The notes beneath the pieces were generated by a model. It made no database searches and was not told the DNA's origin. It saw nothing but the letters and a program-made list of their open reading frames with translations. A stretch of DNA of 64,000 nucleotides from a virus. The position numbers and the translations under genes are program-made. The stretch spans positions 1 to 64,000 of IMG/VR virus record IMGVR_UViG_3300027733_000039; one strand, 5' to 3'. This document shows positions 39,314 to 46,789 of the stretch, piece after piece (position 1 is the first letter of the stretch; each line of letters begins with the position of its first letter).

Positions 39314-39708
39314 TGGCTAAAAAGAAGCACGTCCTTAACGAAGATCAACTGGCTATGTTCATCCCTGCAAAAGACCTGATGGATGCCATCCCACTAGACC
39401 AACCCGCTTCAAGAAGGCCCCTTACATTACGGAATCTTCCTGATGTTACTTCTCGTAAAGTAAAAGAAGCAAAACGAGATGGTTTGTATAATGAAATTAA
39501 AAGTGAGGGCGTACAAACGCCTATCACCATAGGACAACATCCTCTGCGTGCTAGGTCTGGTCGTGTTTACGATTACTTCCCAGGAGCAAACTACAAAGGG
39601 CCTGTTATTGAGGACGGTCATCATCGCATCTCTGTAGCAAACAGTATTGACCCAAAAATGGAGATTCCAGTAAAGTACGCCGCACCCAACGATGATCTTT
39701 CTGATTAG
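39313..39708 (+). CDS. ParB-like protein 2
   Basis: 131 residues. It keeps the features of ParB-like protein 1: DQLAMFIPAKDLM with QLAMF at 12-16, a helical segment ending in EIKSEGVQTPITI, then PVIEDGHHRISVA (DGHHR 101-105) and EIPVKY. An insertion near residue 80 is unique. It shares one base with the ART gene, so the two proteins are probably made together. Confidence 0.68.
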   Translation: MAKKKHVLNEDQLAMFIPAKDLMDAIPLDQPASRRPLTLRNLPDVTSRKVKEAKRDGLYNEIKSEGVQTPITIGQHPLRARSGRVYDYFPGANYKGPVIEDGHHRISVANSIDPKMEIPVKYAAPNDDLSD

Positions 39709-39711
39709 AAT
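39706..39711 (+). promoter_or_regulatory. Leaderless -10 promoter (TAGAAT) for the gene at 39718
   Basis: TAGAAT starts 12 nt before the ATG and overlaps the stop codon of ParB-like protein 2. Confidence 0.48.
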
Positions 39712-39717
39712 GGCACA

Positions 39718-39891
39718 ATGCCTACGTATCAATACAAGTGCCCCAATGGACACATACATGAAGAAGAGCGCAGTATCCGAGAAGCACAGAGCGTAGAGCA
39801 CTGTCTAGAGTGTCACGAGCCTCTCAAGCCCGTGTACTACGCCCCAGCCGTCAATCTCGTCGGTCGTGGTTTTTATTCCAACGGAGGGTGA
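39718..39891 (+). CDS. FmdB-like zinc-ribbon protein
   Basis: 57 residues. MPTYQYKCPNGHIHEEERS, then CLECHEPLKP and a C-terminal GRGFYSNGG match the FmdB family of small zinc ribbons; one ligand pair is CPNGH rather than CxxC. FmdB-like proteins are common in phages and actinobacteria and are thought to be regulatory. It has a leaderless promoter. Confidence 0.75.
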   Translation: MPTYQYKCPNGHIHEEERSIREAQSVEHCLECHEPLKPVYYAPAVNLVGRGFYSNGG

Positions 39892-39894
39892 TTC

Positions 39895-40089
39895 ATGACT
39901 AAATCGGTTATACTTAAAAGTTCTATGGTCTACCTACTTATCACCGCCATCATCATTGCTGTACGTTACTTTCATAAGGCTCTTATGAACGCCGTTGAAG
40001 AGCATGGTCATGCGCCTGTAGAGAAGACGTACCGAGGGTACATGTTTGACGTTCATCATGACTTTAAACGTCGTGAGCATATTAAATAA
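39895..40089 (+). CDS. Single-pass membrane protein
   Basis: 64 residues. A hydrophobic helix at about 10-24 (MVYLLITAIIIAVRYF) is followed by a His-rich polar tail. GGAGG lies about 8 nt before the ATG. It is adjacent to the two-helix membrane protein at 40107, so a lysis accessory role is possible. Confidence 0.57.
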   Translation: MTKSVILKSSMVYLLITAIIIAVRYFHKALMNAVEEHGHAPVEKTYRGYMFDVHHDFKRREHIK

Positions 40090-40094
40090 TCATC

Positions 40095-40100
40095 TATAAT
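40095..40100 (+). promoter_or_regulatory. Leaderless -10 promoter (TATAAT) for the gene at 40107
   Basis: A consensus TATAAT starts 12 nt before the GTG with CTGTAG between. No ribosome-binding site. Confidence 0.58.
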
Positions 40101-40106
40101 CTGTAG

Positions 40107-40379
40107 GTGCAAAAACTAAATCAAATCCTACTTCGTATCCTTGCAGCCTTTGCAGCGTCAGGTCTTGGCGTTATTGGAGCAGGCACCCTCGCAGGCGTGC
40201 AACTTTGGAAAGCCATGCTTATGGCAGGTGTTGCTGCGGTAGCCACCGTTGTAGAACGGCTTGCTCGTCTATACCTAGAAGATGGCAATCTTTCTGCTAA
40301 AGACATTGATGTTGCTTTTGGAGTAGCGGCTAAAGAAGAAACTCCAGCAAAGTTACCTGTTTCTGCAAAGAAACGCTAA
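40107..40379 (+). CDS. Putative holin, two membrane helices
   Basis: 90 residues, GTG start. Two hydrophobic helices are visible (LRILAAFAASGLGVIGAGTL and LWKAMLMAGVAAVATVVERL), followed by a charged C-terminus ending KLPVSAKKR. Size and layout fit class II holins, which release endolysin. The endolysin candidate lies elsewhere (61.6 kb), which weakens the call. It overlaps the convergent methyltransferase gene by 27 bases. Confidence 0.5.
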   Translation: MQKLNQILLRILAAFAASGLGVIGAGTLAGVQLWKAMLMAGVAAVATVVERLARLYLEDGNLSAKDIDVAFGVAAKEETPAKLPVSAKKR

Positions 40380-40931
40380 CTGCCAGTAATACTTGCCTAC
40401 AACAGGCCATTCAATCTGGTTCTTTTCGTCAAACCATGATTTACCTTCTGGATCATTAGGTATTGCATCAAACACATTAGTAAGGTTCTTGAAGTCCAAA
40501 GAGTTCAGTAACTTCTCAACTCTTGTTTCATGGCAGTTCCAATGATGATGTGCACCATCCCACCATTCCAAACCAGGAACATGGGTGCTAGGAACATCTA
40601 GGTGTTCCATAACTGACTCCACCATCCACCATGGCTCTTGTCCTTCTTTCCATCGCTTAATAGTTTTATGAACGTCTGGTCCAACAACAAGCATTGGTGC
40701 ATTTGGTTTAGCAATACGTTGCATGTCTTTAAGGAATGTAGATACTTCTAGCCATGGAATGTGCTCCAAGACATGACCCATGTATATGGCATCAAATGTA
40801 TTGTCTTCAAAAGGGTACGGTTGACCAGGAGTTACCTTGACATCTGGTTTAGTGTCATCTGTTTCCCACGTGTCTGCGTTTACCCAACCTTGTGCGTAGT
40901 GTGTTCCACAACCAACATTTAAAAGTTTCAT
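40353..40931 (-). CDS. SAM-dependent methyltransferase (class I)
   Basis: 192 residues. MKLLNVGCGTHYAQGWVNAD is the SAM-binding motif I with the acidic ribose-binding residue, and DNTFDAIYMGHVLEHIP is the motif II region typical of methyltransferase type 11. It shares its start base with the stop of the upstream PhyH-type oxygenase, so the two form a pair and may modify the same small molecule or sugar (inference). Confidence 0.75.
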   Translation of the reverse strand: MKLLNVGCGTHYAQGWVNADTWETDDTKPDVKVTPGQPYPFEDNTFDAIYMGHVLEHIPWLEVSTFLKDMQRIAKPNAPMLVVGPDVHKTIKRWKEGQEPWWMVESVMEHLDVPSTHVPGLEWWDGAHHHWNCHETRVEKLLNSLDFKNLTNVFDAIPNDPEGKSWFDEKNQIEWPVVGKYYWQLAFLCRNR

Positions 40932-41692
40932 TAGACAGTGCCTCCATCAATTGGGAAATACCAGCCACCACCATGTTGTAACGCTGTTGGCATATCATGT
41001 CGGTGATTAACTCCTGAGTAATGTGCGATTAAAGACTTACGCACCATTCCTTCAATCTTTGGTTCGGAACCACGGTGCAACAAACGACCATGCCAAAAAA
41101 GAACATCACCTCGTTTTGGAAGATATGTAACAACTTCTGCATTGCGCTTTTCAATCTCTGCTTCAAACAATGGAGTTAATATGCGCTCACTATATTTAGG
41201 CCAGCGATGGTCTTGTTCTTCTGGTGAAAGCGCTGCAAGGATCTTTTCTCGTGTAACCACGGGCCAACGGTGTGATCCAGGGATGAATTGAAAAGGACCA
41301 GAATCAGGATGTATATCTTCTAAAGCAATCCAAATAGCGGCGTAGTAGTCACCCACGTGCTCAGGATTAAGGTAGGTGTCTTGATGCCAATTACGACGAG
41401 TTGTTACCCAACCCGTTAGGTTTAAATGGACAGCCGCTGGTTCACCAATCAAACGCTCTAGCGTGTCATTAATGTTGTGATGCGTCAGGATGCTCATTAC
41501 TTCTGGGTGACGGCGATATGGGGTGCAATCAGGCCAGCCACCAGGTCGGTCTTCATTATGCTCAATCCAGCACTGCTCATAAGCAACTAATAGATCTTCT
41601 GGAAGAAAGCCTTTCTTAATAACAAACCCATCGTCATTCCAATCGGCTGGTCCTGGTGTTGGTGCTGGGATAGTTAATTCGGCTAGTTCCAT
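40931..41692 (-). CDS. PhyH-type Fe(II)/2-oxoglutarate oxygenase
   Basis: 253 residues from the ATG at 41692. The iron-binding set is H103-Q-D105 in NWHQDTYLNP and H206 in FWHGRLLHRGS; the Arg in MVRKSLIAHYS would bind 2-oxoglutarate. The PSGSHRWP-like block (FIPGSHRWPVV) is typical of phytanoyl-CoA dioxygenase-like enzymes, which hydroxylate small molecules. A TATAGT hexamer lies 13 nt before the ATG, so the transcript may be leaderless. The substrate is unknown. Confidence 0.78.
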   Translation of the reverse strand: MELAELTIPAPTPGPADWNDDGFVIKKGFLPEDLLVAYEQCWIEHNEDRPGGWPDCTPYRRHPEVMSILTHHNINDTLERLIGEPAAVHLNLTGWVTTRRNWHQDTYLNPEHVGDYYAAIWIALEDIHPDSGPFQFIPGSHRWPVVTREKILAALSPEEQDHRWPKYSERILTPLFEAEIEKRNAEVVTYLPKRGDVLFWHGRLLHRGSEPKIEGMVRKSLIAHYSGVNHRHDMPTALQHGGGWYFPIDGGTV

Positions 41693-41696
41693 GATG

Positions 41697-41705
41697 TAAA
41701 CTATA
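41697..41705. promoter_or_regulatory. Overlapping divergent promoters
   Basis: Plus strand: TAAACT (41697-41702) starts 12 nt before the GTG at 41709. Minus strand: TATAGT (41705-41700) starts 13 nt before the ATG at 41692. The two -10 elements share bases, so polymerase can use only one direction at a time. Confidence 0.52.
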
Positions 41706-41708
41706 GCC

Positions 41709-41867
41709 GTGATTGTCACTTACCCAATACATACCCCGTCTATGCAGGACGCTATTGATCAAGCAATGCGCCTTGCCAAAGCCCATGGCTACAAAACATC
41801 TATTTTACTTAATATTAAGTCTGTAGGTTCTGGTGCATGGGAAGTCAAACTCCAAGTCCTCAAGTAG
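41709..41867 (+). CDS. Small hypothetical protein, 52 residues
   Basis: GTG start directly at the predicted transcription start. Contains MQDAIDQAMRLAKAHGYKTS. It overlaps the next small gene by 31 bases in another frame. No family recognised; short basic proteins of this kind are common in phages. Confidence 0.48.
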   Translation: MIVTYPIHTPSMQDAIDQAMRLAKAHGYKTSILLNIKSVGSGAWEVKLQVLK

Positions 41868-41980
41868 CCGACTGTAGTGAACAGTGTGTTCACTGCGGCG
41901 CTCGCATGCGTCCTGAGCATGCCCACTATCGCTGCCCTCAATGTGGAAGCCGTGATGCTTGCTGCGAAGGGGTATATTAA
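41837..41980 (+). CDS. Small zinc-ribbon protein, 47 residues
   Basis: QCVHCGARMRPEHAHYRCPQ followed by CGSRDACCEG gives two CxxC pairs of a zinc ribbon. The ATG at 41837 is the first possible start; a later ATG at 41907 would remove the first pair. No clear ribosome site. Confidence 0.5.
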   Translation: MGSQTPSPQVADCSEQCVHCGARMRPEHAHYRCPQCGSRDACCEGVY

Positions 41981-41999
41981 ATGGTTTATATACTAAGTA

Positions 42000-42029
42000 T
42001 TGAGTACGATGTTCAAAATCGTGTATAAT
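42000..42029 (+). promoter_or_regulatory. Sigma-70-type promoter for the surface protein gene
   Basis: TTGAGT (42000-42005) and TATAAT (42024-42029) are separated by 18 bases. Unlike most promoters in the window this one has a leader of about 60 nt and a ribosome site. Confidence 0.65.
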
Positions 42030-42048
42030 GTAATACCGAGACTCAACG

Positions 42049-42078
42049 AAGACGGGTTGCTTGCGAGCGATCCGTCTT
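42049..42078 (+). other. Stem-loop in the leader of the surface protein gene
   Basis: AAGACGG (42049-42055) pairs with CCGTCTT (42072-42078), with a small inner GCT/AGC stem. It lies between the promoter and the GGAGG ribosome site and may control stability or translation. Confidence 0.45.
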
Positions 42079-42096
42079 TCGTATCTACGGAGGCAT

Positions 42097-44097
42097 ATGA
42101 AACTGCGTAAAGGTTTCTGGATCTATCTCCCTGTAGCGATCTTTGCTTGGATCACTCCTTTTACTACTTCTGTTAAGGCAGACACACTTGGTGAGTGGAC
42201 ATACAGCCAATCACAAGCATGCGGTGGATCTGTTGAGTTAATCGGTGATGCGATCACTTTACACGGTCCTGACTATAACGGATGTAGCGGTGCTGCTCAT
42301 TGGGTAAAAATAGAAGCAACCATTCCTCAAGGTGTAAGCACAGTGGACTTTACTTGGGCCTACCAAACCCTTGATGGTGCTTACTACGATCCCCCTCAGT
42401 ACGCAGTAAATGGTGTCTATGTTCAGTTGACTTATGCAAATACTGCAACAGGAACTAAATCAATACCCGTTCAAGTGGGTGACATCTTTACATTCCGACA
42501 ATATTCAATAGATACTTGCTGTCAACCTGGTCATTTAACAATCAGTAATTTGTCGCTTTGGAATGGCTTTGTTGAAGCAACGACGACTACTTCTACCACT
42601 TCCACTTCTACAACTACCACTTCTACCACTTCTACCACTTCCACAACCACCACTACAACAACAACAACAACAACAAGTACTACGACTACAACAACTGTTC
42701 CAACTACCACAACAACCACGACTACTATTTCTCCCGATACTACAGTATCGGTTACGACCACAATAGATATTCCAATATCTACAACTACTTCTTTCGTACC
42801 CCAAACAACATTGCCCCAATCAACAACGACCACGTCAACAACACCAGAAATTCCGACATCTACTGTTCCCGTCTATATTTCTCCAATAATAGAAGTACCA
42901 ACGGGGACGACATCCACAACCATGCCAGAAGTAACCATCCCAGCGACGCTTCCTGAAGAAATACCAGTAATAATCCCAGAAGAGATCCCAACTGAGATAA
43001 CAGACCCAACAACATATGAAACATACCCAGACACTACCGTTGACACAGACCAAACACTACCTTTCACACCTATTCCGACTTCGGAAGACTTGTGTAATGG
43101 GTCAAACGCTACTGTTTGTCCAGACCAAACGCTACCGTCTGTCGGTGAGGTTATATCGGATGCGGTATTAACGAACATCCTTGAGAACACCTTTACCCCT
43201 GATGCTTCAACAGAAGAGATAACGGCTGCACTTGATGAGGTTCTAAGCGCCGACCTTTCTACAGAACAATTTACTGCCGTAATGAATGCCGTACTTGCCG
43301 ATACATCTGATACCGAGCAAGTGTCTGAAGTCTTAGTTTCTTTGCTGAGTTCTAATCTTTCAGCCCAAGAACTTACAATTGTGATGGATACCGTCTTTAG
43401 CGCAGAAGCAAGCGTGGAAGAGATGGGGGCAATTGTTGAGAACTTGCTGGATTCCAATCTTTCCTCGGCAGAACTAGAGGCGGTCTTTACGGCTGCTTTT
43501 GACGGTGACTTGTCTGACGCAGAAACAGTTGCCCTTGCCACCCAGATTCTTGACAGCCCTCTTGATGACAAAGAGTTTGGCACGGTTATTAACGCCATCT
43601 TTGACGAAAAGGTATCTGACGAAGTCTTGACACAGACCTTTGCTGCTATTTTGACTCCTGAACTTTCTGACAACAAGTTTGCTGAAGTGGTGAATGTTCT
43701 TGAAAATGCCACCATTACAAACGATCAGGTTGCTCAAGTAGTGGATTTGGTCATTTCCCAAGAAGGTGGTGTAAGTGAAGGGCAAGCCACCGAACTGGCA
43801 ATGAGCGCTAAAGTTCTGGAAAGCGTTTCAGGGGAGCAAGCGGCTGAGGTGTTTGATGCGATTGTGGCTTCAGCGGTAACCCCAGAGGATGGTCTTGCCA
43901 TTGTCAATGCGGTACAGGATGCCCCTAAAGCCGTTAAGAAATCCTTTGAAAAGAAATTAAATATCTACGAGGGTGTCTTTGACACCTATACCGCAATTGG
44001 ATCAGTGATACCTGTCAGTGGACGCAGAGTTATCATCGCCATAACTACGGTATCATTTATATTGCCCGCACCAGTCGTTTCTAGACGTAGACAATAA
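42097..44097 (+). CDS. Large exported, C-terminally anchored surface protein
   Basis: 666 residues from the ATG at 42097 (GGAGG about 7 nt upstream). A signal peptide (about 1-28, ending TTSVKA) is followed by a beta-sandwich-like domain with paired cysteines (to about 165), a Thr/Ser-only linker, an acidic Pro/Thr region and at least eight helical repeats of about 25 residues (for example SADLSTEQFTAVMNAVLADT). The C-terminus has a hydrophobic segment (RRVIIAITTVSFILPAPVV) and SRRRQ, like a membrane anchor. It should end up on the host surface. Possible superinfection exclusion or adhesion role; unproven. Confidence 0.72.
   Translation: MKLRKGFWIYLPVAIFAWITPFTTSVKADTLGEWTYSQSQACGGSVELIGDAITLHGPDYNGCSGAAHWVKIEATIPQGVSTVDFTWAYQTLDGAYYDPPQYAVNGVYVQLTYANTATGTKSIPVQVGDIFTFRQYSIDTCCQPGHLTISNLSLWNGFVEATTTTSTTSTSTTTTSTTSTTSTTTTTTTTTTTSTTTTTTVPTTTTTTTTISPDTTVSVTTTIDIPISTTTSFVPQTTLPQSTTTTSTTPEIPTSTVPVYISPIIEVPTGTTSTTMPEVTIPATLPEEIPVIIPEEIPTEITDPTTYETYPDTTVDTDQTLPFTPIPTSEDLCNGSNATVCPDQTLPSVGEVISDAVLTNILENTFTPDASTEEITAALDEVLSADLSTEQFTAVMNAVLADTSDTEQVSEVLVSLLSSNLSAQELTIVMDTVFSAEASVEEMGAIVENLLDSNLSSAELEAVFTAAFDGDLSDAETVALATQILDSPLDDKEFGTVINAIFDEKVSDEVLTQTFAAILTPELSDNKFAEVVNVLENATITNDQVAQVVDLVISQEGGVSEGQATELAMSAKVLESVSGEQAAEVFDAIVASAVTPEDGLAIVNAVQDAPKAVKKSFEKKLNIYEGVFDTYTAIGSVIPVSGRRVIIAITTVSFILPAPVVSRRRQ
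42581..42735 (+). repeat. Thr/Ser-coding trinucleotide repeat tract
   Basis: Imperfect ACN/TCN codon repeats encode a linker of Thr and Ser only. The tract includes a pure run of ACA codons near 42655-42675 and is prone to slippage, so its length may vary between relatives. Confidence 0.7.
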
Positions 44098-44124
44098 GTT
44101 GAAACGTGACGACTTAGGAGCCTT

Positions 44125-44292
44125 GTGAAGAAACTTATTAATGAACTGCATAGCCTTGCTTGGACACTCAGCGGAACGGGCATGGTTTTAATTACCCTTA
44201 GTGGACAAACCCTTAAATGGGGTATTTGGATTTCTATTGCTTCTTTGGCAGTACATCTTGCTGGAGCACTCTTAAAGGGTGACGAATCATAG
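44125..44292 (+). CDS. Small membrane protein, 55 residues
   Basis: GTG start with TAGGAG 5 nt upstream. Two short hydrophobic stretches (LAWTLSGTGMVLITLSG and GIWISIASLAVHLAGALL) could cross the membrane. It could be a second holin-like protein or an accessory to the surface protein upstream. Confidence 0.53.
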   Translation: MKKLINELHSLAWTLSGTGMVLITLSGQTLKWGIWISIASLAVHLAGALLKGDES

Positions 44293-44294
44293 AG

Positions 44295-44300
44295 TAAACT
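44295..44300 (+). promoter_or_regulatory. Leaderless -10 promoter (TAAACT) for the tail gene block
   Basis: TAAACT starts 12 nt before the ATG at 44307 with AAGTGT between. GTAAACTA also occurs at 20878, 41696 and 60324, which suggests a phage-specific version of the -10 element. Confidence 0.52.
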
Positions 44301-44306
44301 AAGTGT

Positions 44307-45014
44307 ATGGCCCATACCGTTAACTACAACATCACTCGTGGGCTTCCATGGGAACGACTCATTATCCTCAAGGATAGGCGCACTCACAGACAAATTAAAC
44401 CCACTGAGGCTCGTTCTTTTATCCAGACTACTGGCTTGTCTAAAAAAGAATTAACTGTTGATTTAACAAGCGAAAATGGCATTATGTTGTCGCTAAGTGC
44501 CGAAGAAACCCAGGATCTACCGTTGGGAGAACTTTCCTATGATGTTCTTGCAACTATCAATGAAGTTCAGAGACCAGTAGCAAAGGGTACAATCGTTGTA
44601 TCGGCTCTTGACAATATTACTCCGTGGGAGGATTCACAAGCAATGGAAATCCGCTTTAAGCAACGTGTGGACTTCCGCCGCACTTTCACATGGAAAGATG
44701 CTGATGGAGACATACTCACCGTACAGAACGCCTACATGCAGGCAAAGAACACCGCAGGTGTTACTGTCCTAGACCTTCGTTGGTATGCGTCCACCCCTTC
44801 AGAAGCCACCGTTATTGCTCTTCCAGTAGAGCGACGTGGTTATCTTGCCCCGATTGCTGGTGGAACACTAGAAATGCACATCTCAGATAAAAACACAGTG
44901 TCTGCGGGTGCTTACAACTTTGACTTGTTTGTTCAGGACTCCGCTGGAGACTGGGACTGCTTGGCGAGTGGGACGGTCGTTGTAGAGGCTGCTATCTCTG
45001 CACCGCCTGCATGA
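44307..45014 (+). CDS. Structural protein with two repeated beta domains
   Basis: 235 residues. The two halves follow the same plan: an N-terminal FTWKDADG-like start, a hydrophobic core, a T-x-LxxGxYxxDL segment and a final G-T-(I/V)-V-V strand (GELSYDVLATINEVQRPVAK and AGAYNFDLFVQDSAGDWDCL). This resembles appendage or upper-baseplate proteins of tailed phages. It is the first gene of the tail-fibre block and has a leaderless promoter. Confidence 0.6.
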   Translation: MAHTVNYNITRGLPWERLIILKDRRTHRQIKPTEARSFIQTTGLSKKELTVDLTSENGIMLSLSAEETQDLPLGELSYDVLATINEVQRPVAKGTIVVSALDNITPWEDSQAMEIRFKQRVDFRRTFTWKDADGDILTVQNAYMQAKNTAGVTVLDLRWYASTPSEATVIALPVERRGYLAPIAGGTLEMHISDKNTVSAGAYNFDLFVQDSAGDWDCLASGTVVVEAAISAPPA

Positions 45015-45439
45015 GCACAAAAACCGTTGAGGTAACTAAGCAACCGAACAAGTACGTTACGGTTACACAGAAAAAGACAGTCTCTGTCGTAACTGAACCT
45101 GCTGATCAAGTACTTGAAGTCCATGATCCAGGTGTTGCGGGTCCTCCTAATGTTCTCAGCATTGGCACAGTCACCACAGGTACGGCAAGTGCAAACATTA
45201 CGGGTATTGCCCCAAACCAAGTCCTTAATCTTGTTTACCCCGTAGCGGCTAGGCACATTCATACACAGGGTGCTGCTGCTACAACTTGGACAATCACACA
45301 TGCTTTGGGTGGTTACCCGTCTATTACAGTCGTTGATAGTGGTAAAACTGTTGTATTTGGGGAAGTAAATTATGTTTCTACCGCACAAGTTGTAGTAAAC
45401 TTTACATCAGCGTTCTCTGGTTTCGCATACCTCACGTAA
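45011..45439 (+). CDS. Tail-fibre-associated protein
   Basis: 142 residues. The C-terminal pattern THALGGYPSITVVDSG, then VFGEVNYVSTAQVVVNFTSA and GFAYLT is common at the ends of phage tail-fibre or receptor-binding proteins. The N-terminus is Thr/Val-rich. Overlaps the previous gene by 4 bases. Confidence 0.62.
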   Translation: MSTKTVEVTKQPNKYVTVTQKKTVSVVTEPADQVLEVHDPGVAGPPNVLSIGTVTTGTASANITGIAPNQVLNLVYPVAARHIHTQGAAATTWTITHALGGYPSITVVDSGKTVVFGEVNYVSTAQVVVNFTSAFSGFAYLT

Positions 45440-45448
45440 GGAAGTTCA

Positions 45449-46741
45449 ATGGCTCAAAAGTTTCTAACTAATATTGACCTCAACCAGAATCAACTGGTTA
45501 ACGCCAAATTTGAGGTTCTGGGCACTGACCCGTCAAGTAGCAACTTTGAAGGCCGCCTCATCTATAACAGTACCGAAGACACCATCAAGGTGTACTCAGG
45601 TAGCGCATGGCGCAAAATGCTCCACGCCGTGCAATCCAGTGGTACATATGCCACTGCTCTTACTGTCAGTGAATCTAATGGCACAGTAAGCCTTACCTTA
45701 AACCTTGCTGACACCAGCAACGCAGGTTTGTTGTCTACCACTTTCTGGCAGATGCTTACAGATGCAACTGATGCTGCAACTGCTTCCAAGTTGGCAAAAC
45801 GTGATGGTAACGGCAACATCAGTGTTGCTGCCCCAACTGCTGATGGACATGCTGCAACTAAACTATATGTAGACGCAGCCCGTACTGGTCTTGATGTTAA
45901 AGCCTCTGTAAGAGTAGCCACCACAGTTGCTGGAACTTTGAGTTCAAGTTTTGTTAATGGTTCTGTTGTTGATGGTGTAACTCTAGTAACTGGTGACCGT
46001 ATCTTGATCAAGGATCAAGTATCAGGTTCTGAGAATGGTATCTACACTGTTAATGCTTCAGGGTCACCAACCCGTGCAACCGACTGTGATGCTTCTGTTG
46101 AAGTTACAGCAGGATTTTTTACATTTGTTGCTGAGGGTACAGCATACGCAGATAGTGGTTGGGTACTTACAACTAACGATACTATCGTTCTTGGAACTAC
46201 ATCCCTTGCTTTTGCTCAATTCTCTGGTGCTGGTCAAGTTATTGCAGGTACTGGTCTTACTAAGACTGGAAACTCTCTTGACGTTATTGGCACTACTAAC
46301 CGCATTACAGCAAATGCCGACAGCATTGACATTGCTTCTACATATGTTGGTCAGTCAAGCATTACAACACTTGGCACAATTACCACAGGTGTTTGGAACG
46401 GTACAGATGTTGCTGTTACAGACGGTGGTACTGGTGCATCTACTGAAGCGGTTGCTCGCACTAACTTGGCATCGGCTTCAGGTGAAGCATCAGGTCGCAC
46501 AACTAGCACTCCTTCCCTTGCTCGTACAGCAAAACAGGGTTGTGCCGCCAGCATTGCAGGAGTTTCAACTACCACTGTTACTCACAACTTTAGTACAACT
46601 GATGTAAACGTAGGAATTTATGAAGTATCAACTGGTGCAACCGTTATTGGTGATGTAACCCGTTCTAATAGCAACACACTCTCAGTGGTGCTTTATGGGA
46701 CTATTGCCGCTAACGACTACACCATTGTTGTAGTAGGTTAA
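45449..46741 (+). CDS. Tail-fibre protein
   Basis: 430 residues. FLTNIDLNQNQLVNAKFEVL, GRLIYNSTEDTIKVYSGSAW and an ATKLYVDAA segment are typical of the shaft region of phage tail fibres; a DGVTLVTGDRILIKDQ and GSENGIYTVNASG block is a known fibre motif. The C-terminus ends with TTTVTHNFSTTDVNVGIYE, like receptor-binding tips. AAGGAAG precedes the ATG. Confidence 0.78.
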   Translation: MAQKFLTNIDLNQNQLVNAKFEVLGTDPSSSNFEGRLIYNSTEDTIKVYSGSAWRKMLHAVQSSGTYATALTVSESNGTVSLTLNLADTSNAGLLSTTFWQMLTDATDAATASKLAKRDGNGNISVAAPTADGHAATKLYVDAARTGLDVKASVRVATTVAGTLSSSFVNGSVVDGVTLVTGDRILIKDQVSGSENGIYTVNASGSPTRATDCDASVEVTAGFFTFVAEGTAYADSGWVLTTNDTIVLGTTSLAFAQFSGAGQVIAGTGLTKTGNSLDVIGTTNRITANADSIDIASTYVGQSSITTLGTITTGVWNGTDVAVTDGGTGASTEAVARTNLASASGEASGRTTSTPSLARTAKQGCAASIAGVSTTTVTHNFSTTDVNVGIYEVSTGATVIGDVTRSNSNTLSVVLYGTIAANDYTIVVVG

Positions 46742-46789
46742 GAATTAAATAGACCTTGCGGGGTCACAACATAGGAAGCGATTGAGGTC

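Noticed and set aside
42531-43715. Long antisense open frames opposite the surface protein, including a poly-Val protein
   Set aside because: They mirror the ACN/TCN repeat codons and have no start signals. The plus-strand frame has a signal peptide, ribosome site and promoter.
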